From assembly GCF_015751905.1 (NCBI RefSeq), contig NZ_JADOUF010000001.1:4154001-4218000 (forward strand): a stretch of DNA of 64,000 nucleotides. Reading direction: 5' to 3'. Under the pieces are notes generated by a model, which worked only from the letters and a program-made list of their open reading frames with translations, had not been told where the DNA came from and made no database searches. Below, in pieces: positions 26,141-34,969 of the stretch. Each line of letters opens with the position of its first letter. Positions within the stretch are counted from its first letter, which is position 1. The stretch comes from Longispora fulva. Its GTDB lineage: Bacteria > Actinomycetota > Actinomycetes > Mycobacteriales > Micromonosporaceae. A program made the position numbers and the translations under genes.

Positions 26141-27334
26141 ATGCCCATTCCGTTTCCGTTGCCGGATCCACCGACGCTCTACCACCCGACGCCGCTGCTC
26201 GCCGAGCTGCGGGAGAACGAGCCGGTCGCCCAGGTGCGGTTCCCCGACGGCAAGCTCGCCTGGCTCGTCACCCGGTACGCCGACGTGCGCACCGTCATGA
26301 CGGACAACCGGTTCAGCCGCGCCGCCGCCAGCACCCCCGACCAGCCGCAGATGGGCCTCGGTTCGCTGGCCACCGAGTCCCTGATCGCGAAGGACCCGCC
26401 GGAGCACACCCGGTTGCGCCGGCTCGTCGCCCGCGCCTTCACGCACCGCAGGGTCGAGGAGCTGCGGCCCCGGGTCGCCGACGTCGTGACCGAACTCCTC
26501 GCCGGCCTGCGCAAACAGCCCGAGCCCGCCGACCTGGTGCAGAACTTCTCCCTGCCGCTGCCGGTGCAGGTGATCTGCGACCTGCTCGGGGTGCCGGCCA
26601 CCGACCGGGACCGCTTCCACGGCTGGTCGGACGCCGTGATGGGCAACTGGGAGCGCGACCAGGAGATCATGGTCGGCGGCCTGACCAGCCTCAGCCAGTA
26701 TTTCGCGGAGCTGATCGCCGAGAAGCGCGCCCACCCGGGCGACGACCTGATGACCGGCCTGATCGCGGCGCGCGACGAGCACGACAAGCTCACCGAGCAG
26801 GAACTGGTCACCCTCGGCATCGGCCTGCTGATCGGCGGGCACGAGACCACCGCCAACCAGATCAACATGTTCCTGCTGACCCTGCGGGAGCACCCGGCGG
26901 AGCTGGCCAGGCTCCGGGAGGACCCCAGCCTGCTGGAGTCCGGGGTGGAGGAGTTGATGCGCTTCACCCAGCTCGGCAACTCCGTGTCCAGCATGATCCG
27001 GGTGACCACCGAGGACGTGGAGCTGGGCGGGGTCACCATCCCGGCCGGCTCCCCGGTGATGCCGGCCCTCGGCGCGGCCAACCGCGACCCCGCGGTGTTC
27101 GTCGACCCCGACCGGCTCGACGTGACCCGGGCGGACAACCCGCACATCGGTTTCGGGGCTGGCGCGCACCACTGCCTCGGCGCGCAGCTCGCCCGGATGG
27201 AACTCCAGGAGGCGTTGCGCGGCCTGCTGCACGGCCTGCCGAACCTGCGGATCGTCGCGCCGGAGTCGGAGCTGGTCTTCAAGCCGACGATGATCGTGCG
27301 CAGCCTGGAGTCGCTGCCGGTGGCCTGGTCATGA
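26141..27334 (+). CDS. cytochrome P450
   Basis: A 397-residue soluble class I P450. It has the oxygen-activating I helix IGGHETTANQ, the E-x-x-R pair in VEELMRF, and the haem loop FGAGAHHCLGAQLAR with Cys345 as thiolate ligand. It resembles actinomycete CYP105/CYP107-type enzymes that hydroxylate secondary metabolites or xenobiotics; the substrate is not known. The stop overlaps the ATG of the next gene, a ferredoxin that is the obvious electron donor. No ferredoxin reductase is adjacent. Confidence 0.95.
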   Translation: MPIPFPLPDPPTLYHPTPLLAELRENEPVAQVRFPDGKLAWLVTRYADVRTVMTDNRFSRAAASTPDQPQMGLGSLATESLIAKDPPEHTRLRRLVARAFTHRRVEELRPRVADVVTELLAGLRKQPEPADLVQNFSLPLPVQVICDLLGVPATDRDRFHGWSDAVMGNWERDQEIMVGGLTSLSQYFAELIAEKRAHPGDDLMTGLIAARDEHDKLTEQELVTLGIGLLIGGHETTANQINMFLLTLREHPAELARLREDPSLLESGVEELMRFTQLGNSVSSMIRVTTEDVELGGVTIPAGSPVMPALGAANRDPAVFVDPDRLDVTRADNPHIGFGAGAHHCLGAQLARMELQEALRGLLHGLPNLRIVAPESELVFKPTMIVRSLESLPVAWS

Positions 27335-27555
27335 GCGGGCGGTGGCAGGTCAGCGTCGACAAGACCCGCTGCATCGGATCGGGGATGTGCGCCGGGTCCG
27401 TTCCCGAACTCTTCGAACTCGACGGGGGGCTCTCCCGGCCGGTGCTGGAGACGATCGACCCCGACGAGCGGGTGCTCGACGCGGCGGTCTCCTGCCCGGT
27501 CGAGGCCATCCTGCTGGTGGACACCGCGACGGGCGCGGAGGTGCCGCTGGAGTAG
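27331..27555 (+). CDS. 3Fe-4S ferredoxin paired with the P450
   Basis: A 74-residue ferredoxin. CIGSGMC supplies two cysteines and CPVEAI near the C-terminus the third, the pattern of the small 3Fe-4S ferredoxins that serve actinomycete P450s. The ATG overlaps the P450 stop as ATGA, so the two are translationally coupled. A hairpin terminator follows 8 bases after the stop. Confidence 0.92.
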   Translation: MSGRWQVSVDKTRCIGSGMCAGSVPELFELDGGLSRPVLETIDPDERVLDAAVSCPVEAILLVDTATGAEVPLE

Positions 27556-27563
27556 GCGGGCGC

Positions 27564-27591
27564 GGGTCCGCGGGTCAGTCCTCGCGGACCC
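27564..27591. terminator. hairpin between convergent ferredoxin and FUSC genes
   Basis: GGGTCCGCG (27564-27572) pairs with CGCGGACCC (27583-27591). It lies between the ferredoxin stop and the stop of the opposing FUSC gene at 27613 and may terminate both. Confidence 0.6.
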
Positions 27592-27612
27592 AGCCGTGCG
27601 GGACTCCGCCGT

Positions 27613-29556
27613 TCAGTCCCCGGTGAGGGACGGGTCCTCCTCCGGGGCGGGGCCGGCGACCAGCAGCCGGGCCGTGCGGACCTGGTCGACGATGTCGGCG
27701 AGCGCGTCGTCGACCCCGTCGGCCACGTCGGGCAGCGGCAGGTCCGCCGGCGGGTGGTGCAGCACCACGGAGGCGGCCAGGTCGTTGAGGGCCGCCGACA
27801 GCAGCGCGGTCTGGGTGGCGTCCGGGGGCGGCGCGCCGGTGTCGAGCCGCACGGCGTAGCCGGTGACGGCGTCGGTGACGTTCTCCAGGGCCACGACGGC
27901 CGGCCACCAGGCGGCGGCCCGGGTGCTGGCCGGCGGCGGCTCGGCGAGGGCCTGCTCGACGGCGGTCCGGGCGTCGGCGAGCCCCCGGTACGCCTGCCGG
28001 CGCAGCCGCACCCTGTCCGTGGTCGCCGCCGGGCGCAGCGCCCCGTCGAGGTAGCCGGCCACCCCGCGCACCGCGGTGGCGAACCGGGGGCCGATCCGGG
28101 CGTGCCAGGTCTCCGGCCACAGCAGGTAGCCGGCGACGAGCACGATCCCGCAGCCGAGCACCGTGTCCACGATCCGCAGGCCCAGCAGCGGGCCGGCGTG
28201 GCTGGTCAGGTCGATCAGGAACAGGAACGCCGGGGTGGTGGCCACGGTCATCACGCCGTAGCCGCGAACCCGGCTGACCGGGACCAGGGCCATGGCGATC
28301 ACCACGAACGGCACGATCGGCCAGCCGGGCGGCACGACGGCGAGCACCGCCCCGGCGATGGCGACCCCGAGGACCGTGCCGGCGGCGCGCTGGGCCGCGC
28401 GGGCGAACACGGAACCGAAGTCGGGCTTGAGGACGAACGCGACGGTGGTGGGCAGCCAGTAGGACCTGTCCTGGTGCAGCAGGCCGGCCGCGAACAGGGC
28501 CAACCCCATGCACAACGCCAGACGGGTGCCGAACATCAGCGCCGCCGGGGACAGCACCCGCGCGACGGCCTGCCGGGTCCGGTCCGGCCGGGCCGCGCCC
28601 GGGGTGCCGTGCCCGGTCAGGTGGTCCTGGCCCGAGTCGGAGACCGCGCGCAGCGCCACCCGCAGCGACCGCAGGCCCGGGGTGTCGCCGGGCAGCTTCT
28701 CCGGCAGCTGGGGCCGGCGGTCCTCCCGGATCGCGTCGGCCACCTCGAAGACGGCGGCGACCATCGCGTCCGGGACCGGCTTGTTCTCCCACAGCAGCGC
28801 CGACGTCGACTCGCCCAGCAGGGTGCCGGCGTTGAGCAGCTCGAGGAGCTGGCGTTCCTCCTCGGTGCGCGGGCCGGTGCGCAGCCGGTAGCCGAGCAGG
28901 TTGTCGTAGGCGTTGTTGAACGCGGCGGTCACGAACCGCCGGGCGGGCACCGCCGCCGGGGTGCCCGTCACCGCCAGCTGGTTGACCAGCGAGTCGAACG
29001 CGGCGGCCACGGCGGCGCGCTGCGGGCGCTGTCGGGCCAGTGGCCACTCGGCGACGGCCAGGAGCAGCAGCAGGGCCGCCCCGGCCAGGTACAGCACCGG
29101 CGGGGCCCACCGCGGCCCGGACAGCGGCATCGAGTAGCCGAGGACGCCGGTCACGACGAACTGCAGGCCGGCCAGGGAGCTGACCGGGCCCGCGGCCGCC
29201 GCCGCCCCGCTGGCGAAGAAGAGGCCGATGAGGACCGGCAGCGCGTACACCTGGTGGCGCAGTTCGATCCCGACGACCATGCCGAGCGCGCCGGCCAGGG
29301 CGGGCACTGCGATCCGCAGCAACCGGGTCCGGTACGCCTCGGAGCGGTCGTTGGCCGAGGACAGCAGCATCGCCAGCGCCGCGGGCACCACGAGCGGCAG
29401 GTGGTCGGTGGCCAGCCCGACGGTGAGCACGATGACGACGGCGAGGGTGAGACGCAGCGTCGGCCCCCACGGGATGGGCGCGGACACCGGACGGAGGGAC
29501 AACACCAGCCAGTCGGGGGCGTAGCGGTCCGGACGCCACCACTGGGCCTGGGTCAT
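27613..29556 (-). CDS. FUSC family membrane protein (aromatic acid exporter-like)
   Basis: A 647-residue protein with two blocks of membrane helices (about residues 30-170 and 355-490) and soluble parts between and after them, the fusaric-acid-resistance/YccS-like arrangement. The second block contains LHQDRSYWLPTTVAFVLKPD, the most conserved segment of the FUSC domain. Family members export aromatic acids or related compounds. A TATTAT hexamer lies 8-13 bases before the ATG with no ribosome site, so the mRNA may be leaderless. It diverges from the antiporter gene over 68 bases. Confidence 0.88.
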   Translation of the reverse strand: MTQAQWWRPDRYAPDWLVLSLRPVSAPIPWGPTLRLTLAVVIVLTVGLATDHLPLVVPAALAMLLSSANDRSEAYRTRLLRIAVPALAGALGMVVGIELRHQVYALPVLIGLFFASGAAAAAGPVSSLAGLQFVVTGVLGYSMPLSGPRWAPPVLYLAGAALLLLLAVAEWPLARQRPQRAAVAAAFDSLVNQLAVTGTPAAVPARRFVTAAFNNAYDNLLGYRLRTGPRTEEERQLLELLNAGTLLGESTSALLWENKPVPDAMVAAVFEVADAIREDRRPQLPEKLPGDTPGLRSLRVALRAVSDSGQDHLTGHGTPGAARPDRTRQAVARVLSPAALMFGTRLALCMGLALFAAGLLHQDRSYWLPTTVAFVLKPDFGSVFARAAQRAAGTVLGVAIAGAVLAVVPPGWPIVPFVVIAMALVPVSRVRGYGVMTVATTPAFLFLIDLTSHAGPLLGLRIVDTVLGCGIVLVAGYLLWPETWHARIGPRFATAVRGVAGYLDGALRPAATTDRVRLRRQAYRGLADARTAVEQALAEPPPASTRAAAWWPAVVALENVTDAVTGYAVRLDTGAPPPDATQTALLSAALNDLAASVVLHHPPADLPLPDVADGVDDALADIVDQVRTARLLVAGPAPEEDPSLTGD

Positions 29557-29624
29557 AACTGAAAGATAATAGGCTTTCCGCGCGCTGTGAAAAGATCAAA
29601 CACACCGCCGACGAAAGGGACCGG

Positions 29625-31100
29625 GTGCATTCGGACAACCTCTACGTGATCCTTCTCATCGCCGGCCTCGCGGTACTCGCCAGCGTCGGTGCGGCCCGGC
29701 TCGCCAGCGGCGCCGGCCTCCCCGTCCTGCTCGCCTACCTCGGAGTGGGCCTCCTCCTCGGCGAGGACGGCCTCGGACTCCGCTTCGACAACAACCACCT
29801 CGCGCACAACGTCGGCAACGCCGCGCTCGCCGTCATCCTCGTCGAGGGCGGCCTGGCCAGCCACTGGCGCACCCTGCGACCGGCGCTGCTGCCCGCCGGG
29901 CTGCTCGCCACCGTCGGCGTCGGCATCAGCGTGCTCATCACGGCCCTCGGCGCGTGGCTGTTCATCGGCGTCGACTGGCGCCTGGCTCTGCTGCTCGGGG
30001 CGATCGTGGCCTCCACGGACGCCGCCGCCGTGTTCTCCGTCCTGCGCAACCTGCCGCTGCCGGGCCGGCTCGGTGGGCTGCTGGAGGCCGAGTCCGGCTT
30101 CAACGACGCGCCCACCGTCATCCTCGTCGTCATGCTCAGCGCCGCCGGGCTGGACTGGACCGCGCCCCTCGTCATGCTGTACCAGCTGGTGGCCGGCTCG
30201 GCGTTCGGCCTGCTGATCGGCGGGGCCGGCGCGTGGCTGCTGCGCCGGCTGTCGTTGCCGTCCTCCGGCCTGTACCCGGTCGCCGCGTTCGGGACCGGCA
30301 TCATCGCGTTCGCCGCCGCCGGCACGCTGGAGGCCAGCGGGTTCATCGCCGCGTACCTGGCCGGCATCGTGCTCGGCAACGCCGGCCTGCCGCACCGCCG
30401 CGCCGTGCGGTCCGTCGCCGAGGGCCTGGGCTGGGTCGCGCAGATCGGCCTGTTCGTCATGCTCGGCCTGCTCGTCACCCCGCACGAACTGGGCTCGGCG
30501 ATCCTGCCGGCCCTCATCGTCGGCGCGGTGCTGCTCCTCGTCGCCCGACCGGCGTCGGTCCTGGTGTCCCTGCTCCCGTTCCGGTGGCCGTGGCGCGAAC
30601 AGGCCTTCCTGTCCTGGGCCGGACTGCGCGGGGCGGTGCCCATCGTGCTGGCCACCATCCCGGTGGTCGCCGGCGTCCCCGGCAGCGAACAGCTGTTCAA
30701 CATCGTGTTCGTCCTGGTGGTCGCGTTCACCCTGGTCCAGGGGCCGACGCTGCCGTGGCTCGGCCGGATCCTGCGGGTCACGGTCTCCGACCCGATCCGG
30801 GACATGGAGGTCGAGTCCGCGCCGCTGGACGCGCTCGCCGCCGACCTGCTGTACCTGACCATCACGCCCACGTCGCGGCTGCACGGCTGCGAGATCTTCG
30901 AGCTGCGGCTGCCGGCCCCGGCGGCGATCACCCTGGTGGTCCGGCGGGGCGAGGCGTTCGTGCCCGAGCGGCGGACCCGGCTGAAGATCGGGGACGAGCT
31001 GCTCGTCGTCACCGGCGCGGACAACCGGCCGGCCGTGGAGGACCGGCTGCGGGCCGTGGCCCGGGGTGGGCCGCTCGCGCGGTGGTACGGGTTCCGGTGA
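29625..31100 (+). CDS. CPA-family cation/proton antiporter with C-terminal TrkA-C domain
   Basis: A 491-residue protein. About 390 residues form the membrane antiporter core, with VASTDAAAVFSVLR (the cation-site Thr-Asp) and EAESGFNDAPTVILV, followed by a RCK_C/TrkA-C ligand-binding domain (AITLVVRRGEAFVPERRTRL, then GDELLVVTG). The layout matches NhaP2/CvrA-type potassium/proton antiporters regulated by nucleotides. The GTG start at 29625 has AAGGGA five bases upstream. Its role is presumably pH and K+ homeostasis. Confidence 0.92.
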   Translation: MHSDNLYVILLIAGLAVLASVGAARLASGAGLPVLLAYLGVGLLLGEDGLGLRFDNNHLAHNVGNAALAVILVEGGLASHWRTLRPALLPAGLLATVGVGISVLITALGAWLFIGVDWRLALLLGAIVASTDAAAVFSVLRNLPLPGRLGGLLEAESGFNDAPTVILVVMLSAAGLDWTAPLVMLYQLVAGSAFGLLIGGAGAWLLRRLSLPSSGLYPVAAFGTGIIAFAAAGTLEASGFIAAYLAGIVLGNAGLPHRRAVRSVAEGLGWVAQIGLFVMLGLLVTPHELGSAILPALIVGAVLLLVARPASVLVSLLPFRWPWREQAFLSWAGLRGAVPIVLATIPVVAGVPGSEQLFNIVFVLVVAFTLVQGPTLPWLGRILRVTVSDPIRDMEVESAPLDALAADLLYLTITPTSRLHGCEIFELRLPAPAAITLVVRRGEAFVPERRTRLKIGDELLVVTGADNRPAVEDRLRAVARGGPLARWYGFR

Positions 31101-31124
31101 CGCGCTGACGAACGGCCGTCGCTG

Positions 31125-31148
31125 CCGGGGCGGGGACCACCGTAACCG
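31125..31148 (+). repeat. dispersed intergenic repeat, copy B
   Basis: CCGGGGCGGGGACCA followed by CCGTAACCG. It lies 24 bases after the antiporter stop and points towards the 3' end of the minus-strand gene at 31217. Spacing between the two halves is the same as in copies A, C and E. Confidence 0.6.
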
Positions 31149-31216
31149 TCAAGGTCCTCGGTTTTTCGGGAGCGGCGTCCGCCGGCCCGCGGCAGGTCCC
31201 CGCGCGGGTCCGCGGC

Positions 31217-31477
31217 TCAGCCCGGATGCGCGCCGACCGCGTCGCGGATCTCGATGCCCAGCGACAGCCCACTGGACCGGGCGCAGTGCCCGCAGCAGAA
31301 GAACCGGCCGTCGACCTCGACGCCGTGCCCGAGGACCCGGCACCGGCAGTGCTCACAGATCGGGGCCAGCCGGTGGGCCGCGCACTCCATGGAGTCGAAC
31401 ACGTGCACGTTGCCACCGACCGTGTGCACCTCGAACGACATCCAGTAGTCGTTCCCGCATACCTCGCAGATCGCCAT
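31217..31477 (-). CDS. small cysteine-rich metallothionein/zinc-ribbon-like protein
   Basis: An 86-residue protein with nine cysteines and several histidines, including CEVCGNDY, HVFDSMECAAH, CEHCRCRVLGHG and FFCCGHCA. The pairs C-x2-C and C-C-x2-C are typical of small metal-binding proteins, and similar sequences in actinomycetes are usually labelled prokaryotic metallothionein. It probably binds Zn or Cu in the cytoplasm for storage or detoxification (family inference). ATG 31477 is used rather than an upstream TTG. The gene stands alone. Confidence 0.75.
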   Translation of the reverse strand: MAICEVCGNDYWMSFEVHTVGGNVHVFDSMECAAHRLAPICEHCRCRVLGHGVEVDGRFFCCGHCARSSGLSLGIEIRDAVGAHPG

Positions 31478-31527
31478 GCCCAATACTGTGCAAGACGACG
31501 ACCCGCCCGCGGGCGGAAACTGCCGAT

Positions 31528-31926
31528 TTAGGGCAGTACCTGGATAGTCTCGGTCGGTTCCCGCAGCGCCCGGCCCACAGTGCAGTACTTCTCGTGCACC
31601 CGGTGCGCGACCGCCTCGAACACCGCCGCGGCCTCGTCGTCGCCAGCCGGCAACTCGATCTCGTACGTCGCCGTCACCGCCCCCAGCTTCGTCGGCTCGA
31701 CCTTCTCCGCCTCGACCCGCACCGCCAGCCGCACCAGCCGGTGACCACGCTTGGCCGTCAGCGGCTCGATGGTGACGATCTCGCAGCCGCCGAGGGCCGC
31801 GAGCAGCAGCTCCACCGGGGTGAAGACACCGCCGTCGTCACCACCGCCGATCGCGACCCGCGCGCCGCGGTCGTTGGTGGCGACGAACCCGCCGTCGTCG
31901 GTTCGCTCAACGTTCACAGTGGCCAT
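31528..31926 (-). CDS. OsmC/Ohr-like peroxiredoxin family protein
   Basis: A 132-residue protein with OsmC-fold features: TPVELLLAALGGCEIVTIEP carries the first conserved Cys, and HEKYCTVGRALRE carries the second. In characterised members these two cysteines reduce organic hydroperoxides. Length and cysteine spacing fit the YhfA/OsmC subgroup. ATG 31926 is chosen; no strong ribosome site precedes it. An intergenic repeat (copy F) lies upstream of the start. Confidence 0.88.
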   Translation of the reverse strand: MATVNVERTDDGGFVATNDRGARVAIGGGDDGGVFTPVELLLAALGGCEIVTIEPLTAKRGHRLVRLAVRVEAEKVEPTKLGAVTATYEIELPAGDDEAAAVFEAVAHRVHEKYCTVGRALREPTETIQVLP

Positions 31927-31994
31927 GACCGGGGATGGTAGCGGAGGCCGCGCCCCCGACGGGCCCAACGAAACCAACTTCAACACCATTAATT

Positions 31995-32016
31995 GGTACG
32001 GCGACACCTGCCCCGG
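31995..32016 (-). repeat. dispersed intergenic repeat, copy F (one base shorter)
   Basis: On the plus strand GGTACGGCGACACCTG followed by CCCCGG. It matches the reverse complement of copy C throughout except for loss of one T in GGTTACGG. It lies between the EamA transporter stop (32053) and the OsmC start (31926). This is the only copy not pointing at a nearby gene 3' end. Confidence 0.6.
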
Positions 32017-32052
32017 GTTCCAGCGGCACCTCCCCGCTGGAGGACATCGGGG

Positions 32053-32976
32053 TCAGCCCGGGGCCCCGACGCCCAGTTCCACCGGCACCGCCTCGCGCGG
32101 GGTACCGGACTCCGGGGTGGCGCGTGCCGAGGTGGCGCGGGTCGGGGCCGACAGGCCGAAGGCCAGGCCCGCCGCGACGAGCACCGTCCCCAGGATCGCC
32201 CCGCCCGACGGGACCGCCCCGTCCAGGACCGCCGTCGCGGCCAACGCCGCCACCGGCAGCAGCCCGGCGAACATCCCGGCCTTCTCGACCCCGAGCCGGA
32301 CCAGCCCGCCGTACCAGAGCACGAACGCACATGCCGTGAGTACCACCGCCAGATACAGCAGCGCCCCGGCCTCCGGCACCGTCGGCACCCGCCACGTCTC
32401 CCCGGACGCCACCGACGCGACGAGCAGCAGCGGCACGGCGAACAGGCACGCGTACGCCGCGATCGCGATCGGGGTCAGCTCCCCCAGCAGCGGGGCGGCG
32501 AGCAGCGAGAACCCGACCTCCCCCGCCAGGGTGCCGGCGGACCACACCAGCCCGGCGGTACTCGCGTGCCCCGCGCCCTGCACCAGCGCCACCCCGGCCA
32601 CGATCACCGCCGCCCCGACCGTGATCCGCAGCGCCGGCCGGCGGCGTGAGAGCAGCGGGCCGATCAGGGCGAGCACCACGGGCGTACCCCCGACGACCGT
32701 TCCGACGACCGCCGGCTCGGCCTCGCGCAGGGCCGAGAGCAGGCAGACGTTGAACCCGACCAGCCCCACCGCCGCCAGCACGACCAGCCGCCCCGCGGAG
32801 CGCAACCCGATCCGTGGCAGCCGGCGCGCGATGGCCAGCAGGATCACGACCGCCAGGGTGTAGCGCAGCACCTGTCCGGCCAGCGTCGGATAGGACAGCA
32901 ACGCCCGGCTGATCGGGACGGAACTGCCGAGAATGACCATCGCGGACGTGCACAACGCGGCACCGAGAACCTTCAT
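32053..32976 (-). CDS. EamA/DMT family transporter
   Basis: A 307-residue protein with ten predicted membrane helices in two EamA repeats (for example GSSVPISRALLSYPTLAGQV and WYGGLVRLGVEKAGMFAGLL). DMT exporters move amino acids, metabolites or drugs outward; the substrate is unknown. The start at ATG 32976 gives the normal family N-terminus. It diverges from the MocR-type regulator across 66 bases containing an inverted repeat, so the regulator probably controls it. Confidence 0.87.
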   Translation of the reverse strand: MKVLGAALCTSAMVILGSSVPISRALLSYPTLAGQVLRYTLAVVILLAIARRLPRIGLRSAGRLVVLAAVGLVGFNVCLLSALREAEPAVVGTVVGGTPVVLALIGPLLSRRRPALRITVGAAVIVAGVALVQGAGHASTAGLVWSAGTLAGEVGFSLLAAPLLGELTPIAIAAYACLFAVPLLLVASVASGETWRVPTVPEAGALLYLAVVLTACAFVLWYGGLVRLGVEKAGMFAGLLPVAALAATAVLDGAVPSGGAILGTVLVAAGLAFGLSAPTRATSARATPESGTPREAVPVELGVGAPG

Positions 32977-32997
32977 GCCGGGTACGCTAGTCCCGAC

Positions 32998-33019
32998 TTG
33001 GACCACCCCACAGGGCCAA
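32998..33019. promoter_or_regulatory. candidate MocR operator
   Basis: TTGGACC (32998-33004) and GGGCCAA (33013-33019) form an inverted repeat with one mismatch, centred between the divergent EamA and MocR genes. MocR proteins are known to act on the gene beside them, which makes this the likely site. Confidence 0.5.
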
Positions 33020-33042
33020 TCGATCAGCGAAAGACAGGACCA

Positions 33043-34449
33043 ATGCTCGGGCTCTCCCTCACCGGACCGGCACGCGGCGACCAACTCGTCGACGCCCTGC
33101 GCGCCGCCGTCCGCGACGGCACCCTGGCCCCCGGCACCCGGCTGCCCTCCACCCGCGACCTGGCCGCCGACCTCCGGGTCTCCCGCGGCCTCGTCGTCAC
33201 CGCCTACGAACAGCTCACCGCCGAGGGCTGGTTGTCGGCCCGCCGCGGCGCGGGCACCGTGGTCGCCCTCGCGCCCACCCCCACCCCGGCCCCCTTCCCT
33301 GTCCACCACGAACCGCCCCTGCCCGTGCCCCTGCGCCCCGGCGTCCCCGACCTGGCCCTGTTCCCCCGCGCCGGCTGGCGACGCGCCTACGAACGGGCCC
33401 TGGCCACCGTCGCCGACCGCGACCTCGACTATCCGGACCCGGCCGGCTCCCCCCGGCTCCGCGCCGCCCTCGCCGAGCACCTCGGCCGGGTCCGCGCCGC
33501 CCGGGCCGACCCCGCGCACCTGCTGATCACCACGGCCACCGCCCAGGCCCTGACCCTGCTGGCCACCGCACTGGCCGAGGCCTCGGTGCCCAACGGAAGC
33601 AGGGTCGCGGAGCCCGCCGGGAGCGCCGTCGCCGGACCCGTGCTCCCCCACCTCCGGATCGGCGTCGAGGACCCGGGCAGCGCCGGCATCCGCGAGCACC
33701 TCCTCGCCAACGGCCTGGAACCCGTGCCGATCCCGGTCGACTGCTCCGGCATCACGGTCCCGCCCGCCGGGTTGGCGGCGGTGCTGGTCACGCCGGCGCA
33801 CCAGTACCCCACCGGCGTCGTGCTGTCCCCCGCCCGCCGCGCCGCCCTCGTCGCCTGGGCCCGCGACACCGGCGCCCTGATCATCGAGGACGACTACGAC
33901 GCCGAGTTCCGCTACGACCGCGACCCCGTCGGCTGCGTCCAGGGCGTCGCCCCCGACGTCACGGCCCTCGTCGGCTCCGTCAGCAAGGCCCTGGCCCCCG
34001 CCGTCCGCCTCGGCTGGCTCCTGGTCCCCCCGGCCCTGTGCGCGGCCGTCACCCGGGCGAAGACCGCCGCCGACCGGGGCGGCCCCACCCTCGAACAGCT
34101 CGCCCTCGCCGAACTCCTCACCGGCGGCGGCTACGACCGGCACCTGCGCCGGGCCCGCCGCGCGTACCGGACCCGACGCGACGCCCTGCTCGCCGCCGTG
34201 ACCCGCCACCTCCCCGACGCCCAGGTCGAGGGCATCGCCGCAGGCCTGCACGCCGTCGTGACCCTGCCGGAAGGTGTGGACGACGTGGCACTGTGCGCGC
34301 GGGCCGTGGAACACGGACTGGCCCCGACCCCACTGAGCAGCCTGCGCCTCGCAGCGGCCGGCCCACCGGGCCTGGTCATCGGCTACGCGGCCACCAGCCC
34401 GGCCGAACTCACCGCCGGCATCCGCCTCCTGGCATCCCTCCGCGAATAG
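33043..34449 (+). CDS. MocR-type regulator: GntR helix-turn-helix fused to aminotransferase-like PLP domain
   Basis: A 468-residue fusion. Residues 1-75 are a GntR winged helix (RLPSTRDLAADLRVSRGLVV). From about 100 onward it is a fold-type I PLP domain with LIIEDDYDAEFRYDR and GSVSKALAPAVRLGWL, where the Lys is the PLP anchor. MocR regulators use PLP to sense amines, amino acids or vitamin B6. The ATG at 33043 has AGGA at good spacing. The divergent EamA exporter is the probable target. Confidence 0.93.
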   Translation: MLGLSLTGPARGDQLVDALRAAVRDGTLAPGTRLPSTRDLAADLRVSRGLVVTAYEQLTAEGWLSARRGAGTVVALAPTPTPAPFPVHHEPPLPVPLRPGVPDLALFPRAGWRRAYERALATVADRDLDYPDPAGSPRLRAALAEHLGRVRAARADPAHLLITTATAQALTLLATALAEASVPNGSRVAEPAGSAVAGPVLPHLRIGVEDPGSAGIREHLLANGLEPVPIPVDCSGITVPPAGLAAVLVTPAHQYPTGVVLSPARRAALVAWARDTGALIIEDDYDAEFRYDRDPVGCVQGVAPDVTALVGSVSKALAPAVRLGWLLVPPALCAAVTRAKTAADRGGPTLEQLALAELLTGGGYDRHLRRARRAYRTRRDALLAAVTRHLPDAQVEGIAAGLHAVVTLPEGVDDVALCARAVEHGLAPTPLSSLRLAAAGPPGLVIGYAATSPAELTAGIRLLASLRE

Positions 34450-34453
34450 CCCC

Positions 34454-34969
34454 TCACTGTCCGCCCGCCAGCCGCCGCAACACGTCCGCCACCCCCGGGT
34501 CGAACCCCCACCCCGAACCCTCCGGCGACACCGGCCCGAGCACCTCGCCGCCCGCCCGGGCCACGGCCAGCACGATCGCCAGGTCCCGCACCCCACAGGG
34601 GCGCGCCACGGCGACCACAGTCCCGGATCCGAACCCGTAATTGCGCGCCTGGGACCTGGCTGCGGCGTCGAGCTCGGCGTACGTCAGGACGTGGTCGCCG
34701 TGACGCACGGCTATTTTCTGCCGATTTCTCGTTACCTGGGCGTCAAATCCGTCCAACACGCCGGCCAACGTCCCCCCGACCGGACTGTCGACCCCGACAC
34801 GCCGATCCACCAGCACCGCCCCCGCGCCATCCCCCTCAACCGGACCGGACCCGGCAGCGTCCCCTGACGGAAGCGGGTCCACCAGGGCAAGACCGGCGGC
34901 ATCCCGCGACCGGCACCGGTCGGCCACGGCGGACCCCGCCCCGTTCCCGGATCGCGGCCGGTCAGCCAT
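34454..34969 (-). CDS. truncated adenylation (AMP-binding) domain protein
   Basis: A 171-residue protein whose residues about 75-145 match the N-terminal edge of acyl/aminoacyl adenylation domains (IAVRHGDHVLTYAELDAAAR, VVAVARPCGVRDLAIVLAVA). A complete domain has over 400 residues; the P-loop-like and core motifs are all missing. The first 60 residues are low-complexity Gly/Ala/Asp. It is therefore a relic or a non-catalytic fragment of an NRPS-like or catechol-AMP-ligase-like enzyme. It overlaps the DAHP-synthase-like gene by 8 bases and shares its iron-box promoter. Confidence 0.7.
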   Translation of the reverse strand: MADRPRSGNGAGSAVADRCRSRDAAGLALVDPLPSGDAAGSGPVEGDGAGAVLVDRRVGVDSPVGGTLAGVLDGFDAQVTRNRQKIAVRHGDHVLTYAELDAAARSQARNYGFGSGTVVAVARPCGVRDLAIVLAVARAGGEVLGPVSPEGSGWGFDPGVADVLRRLAGGQ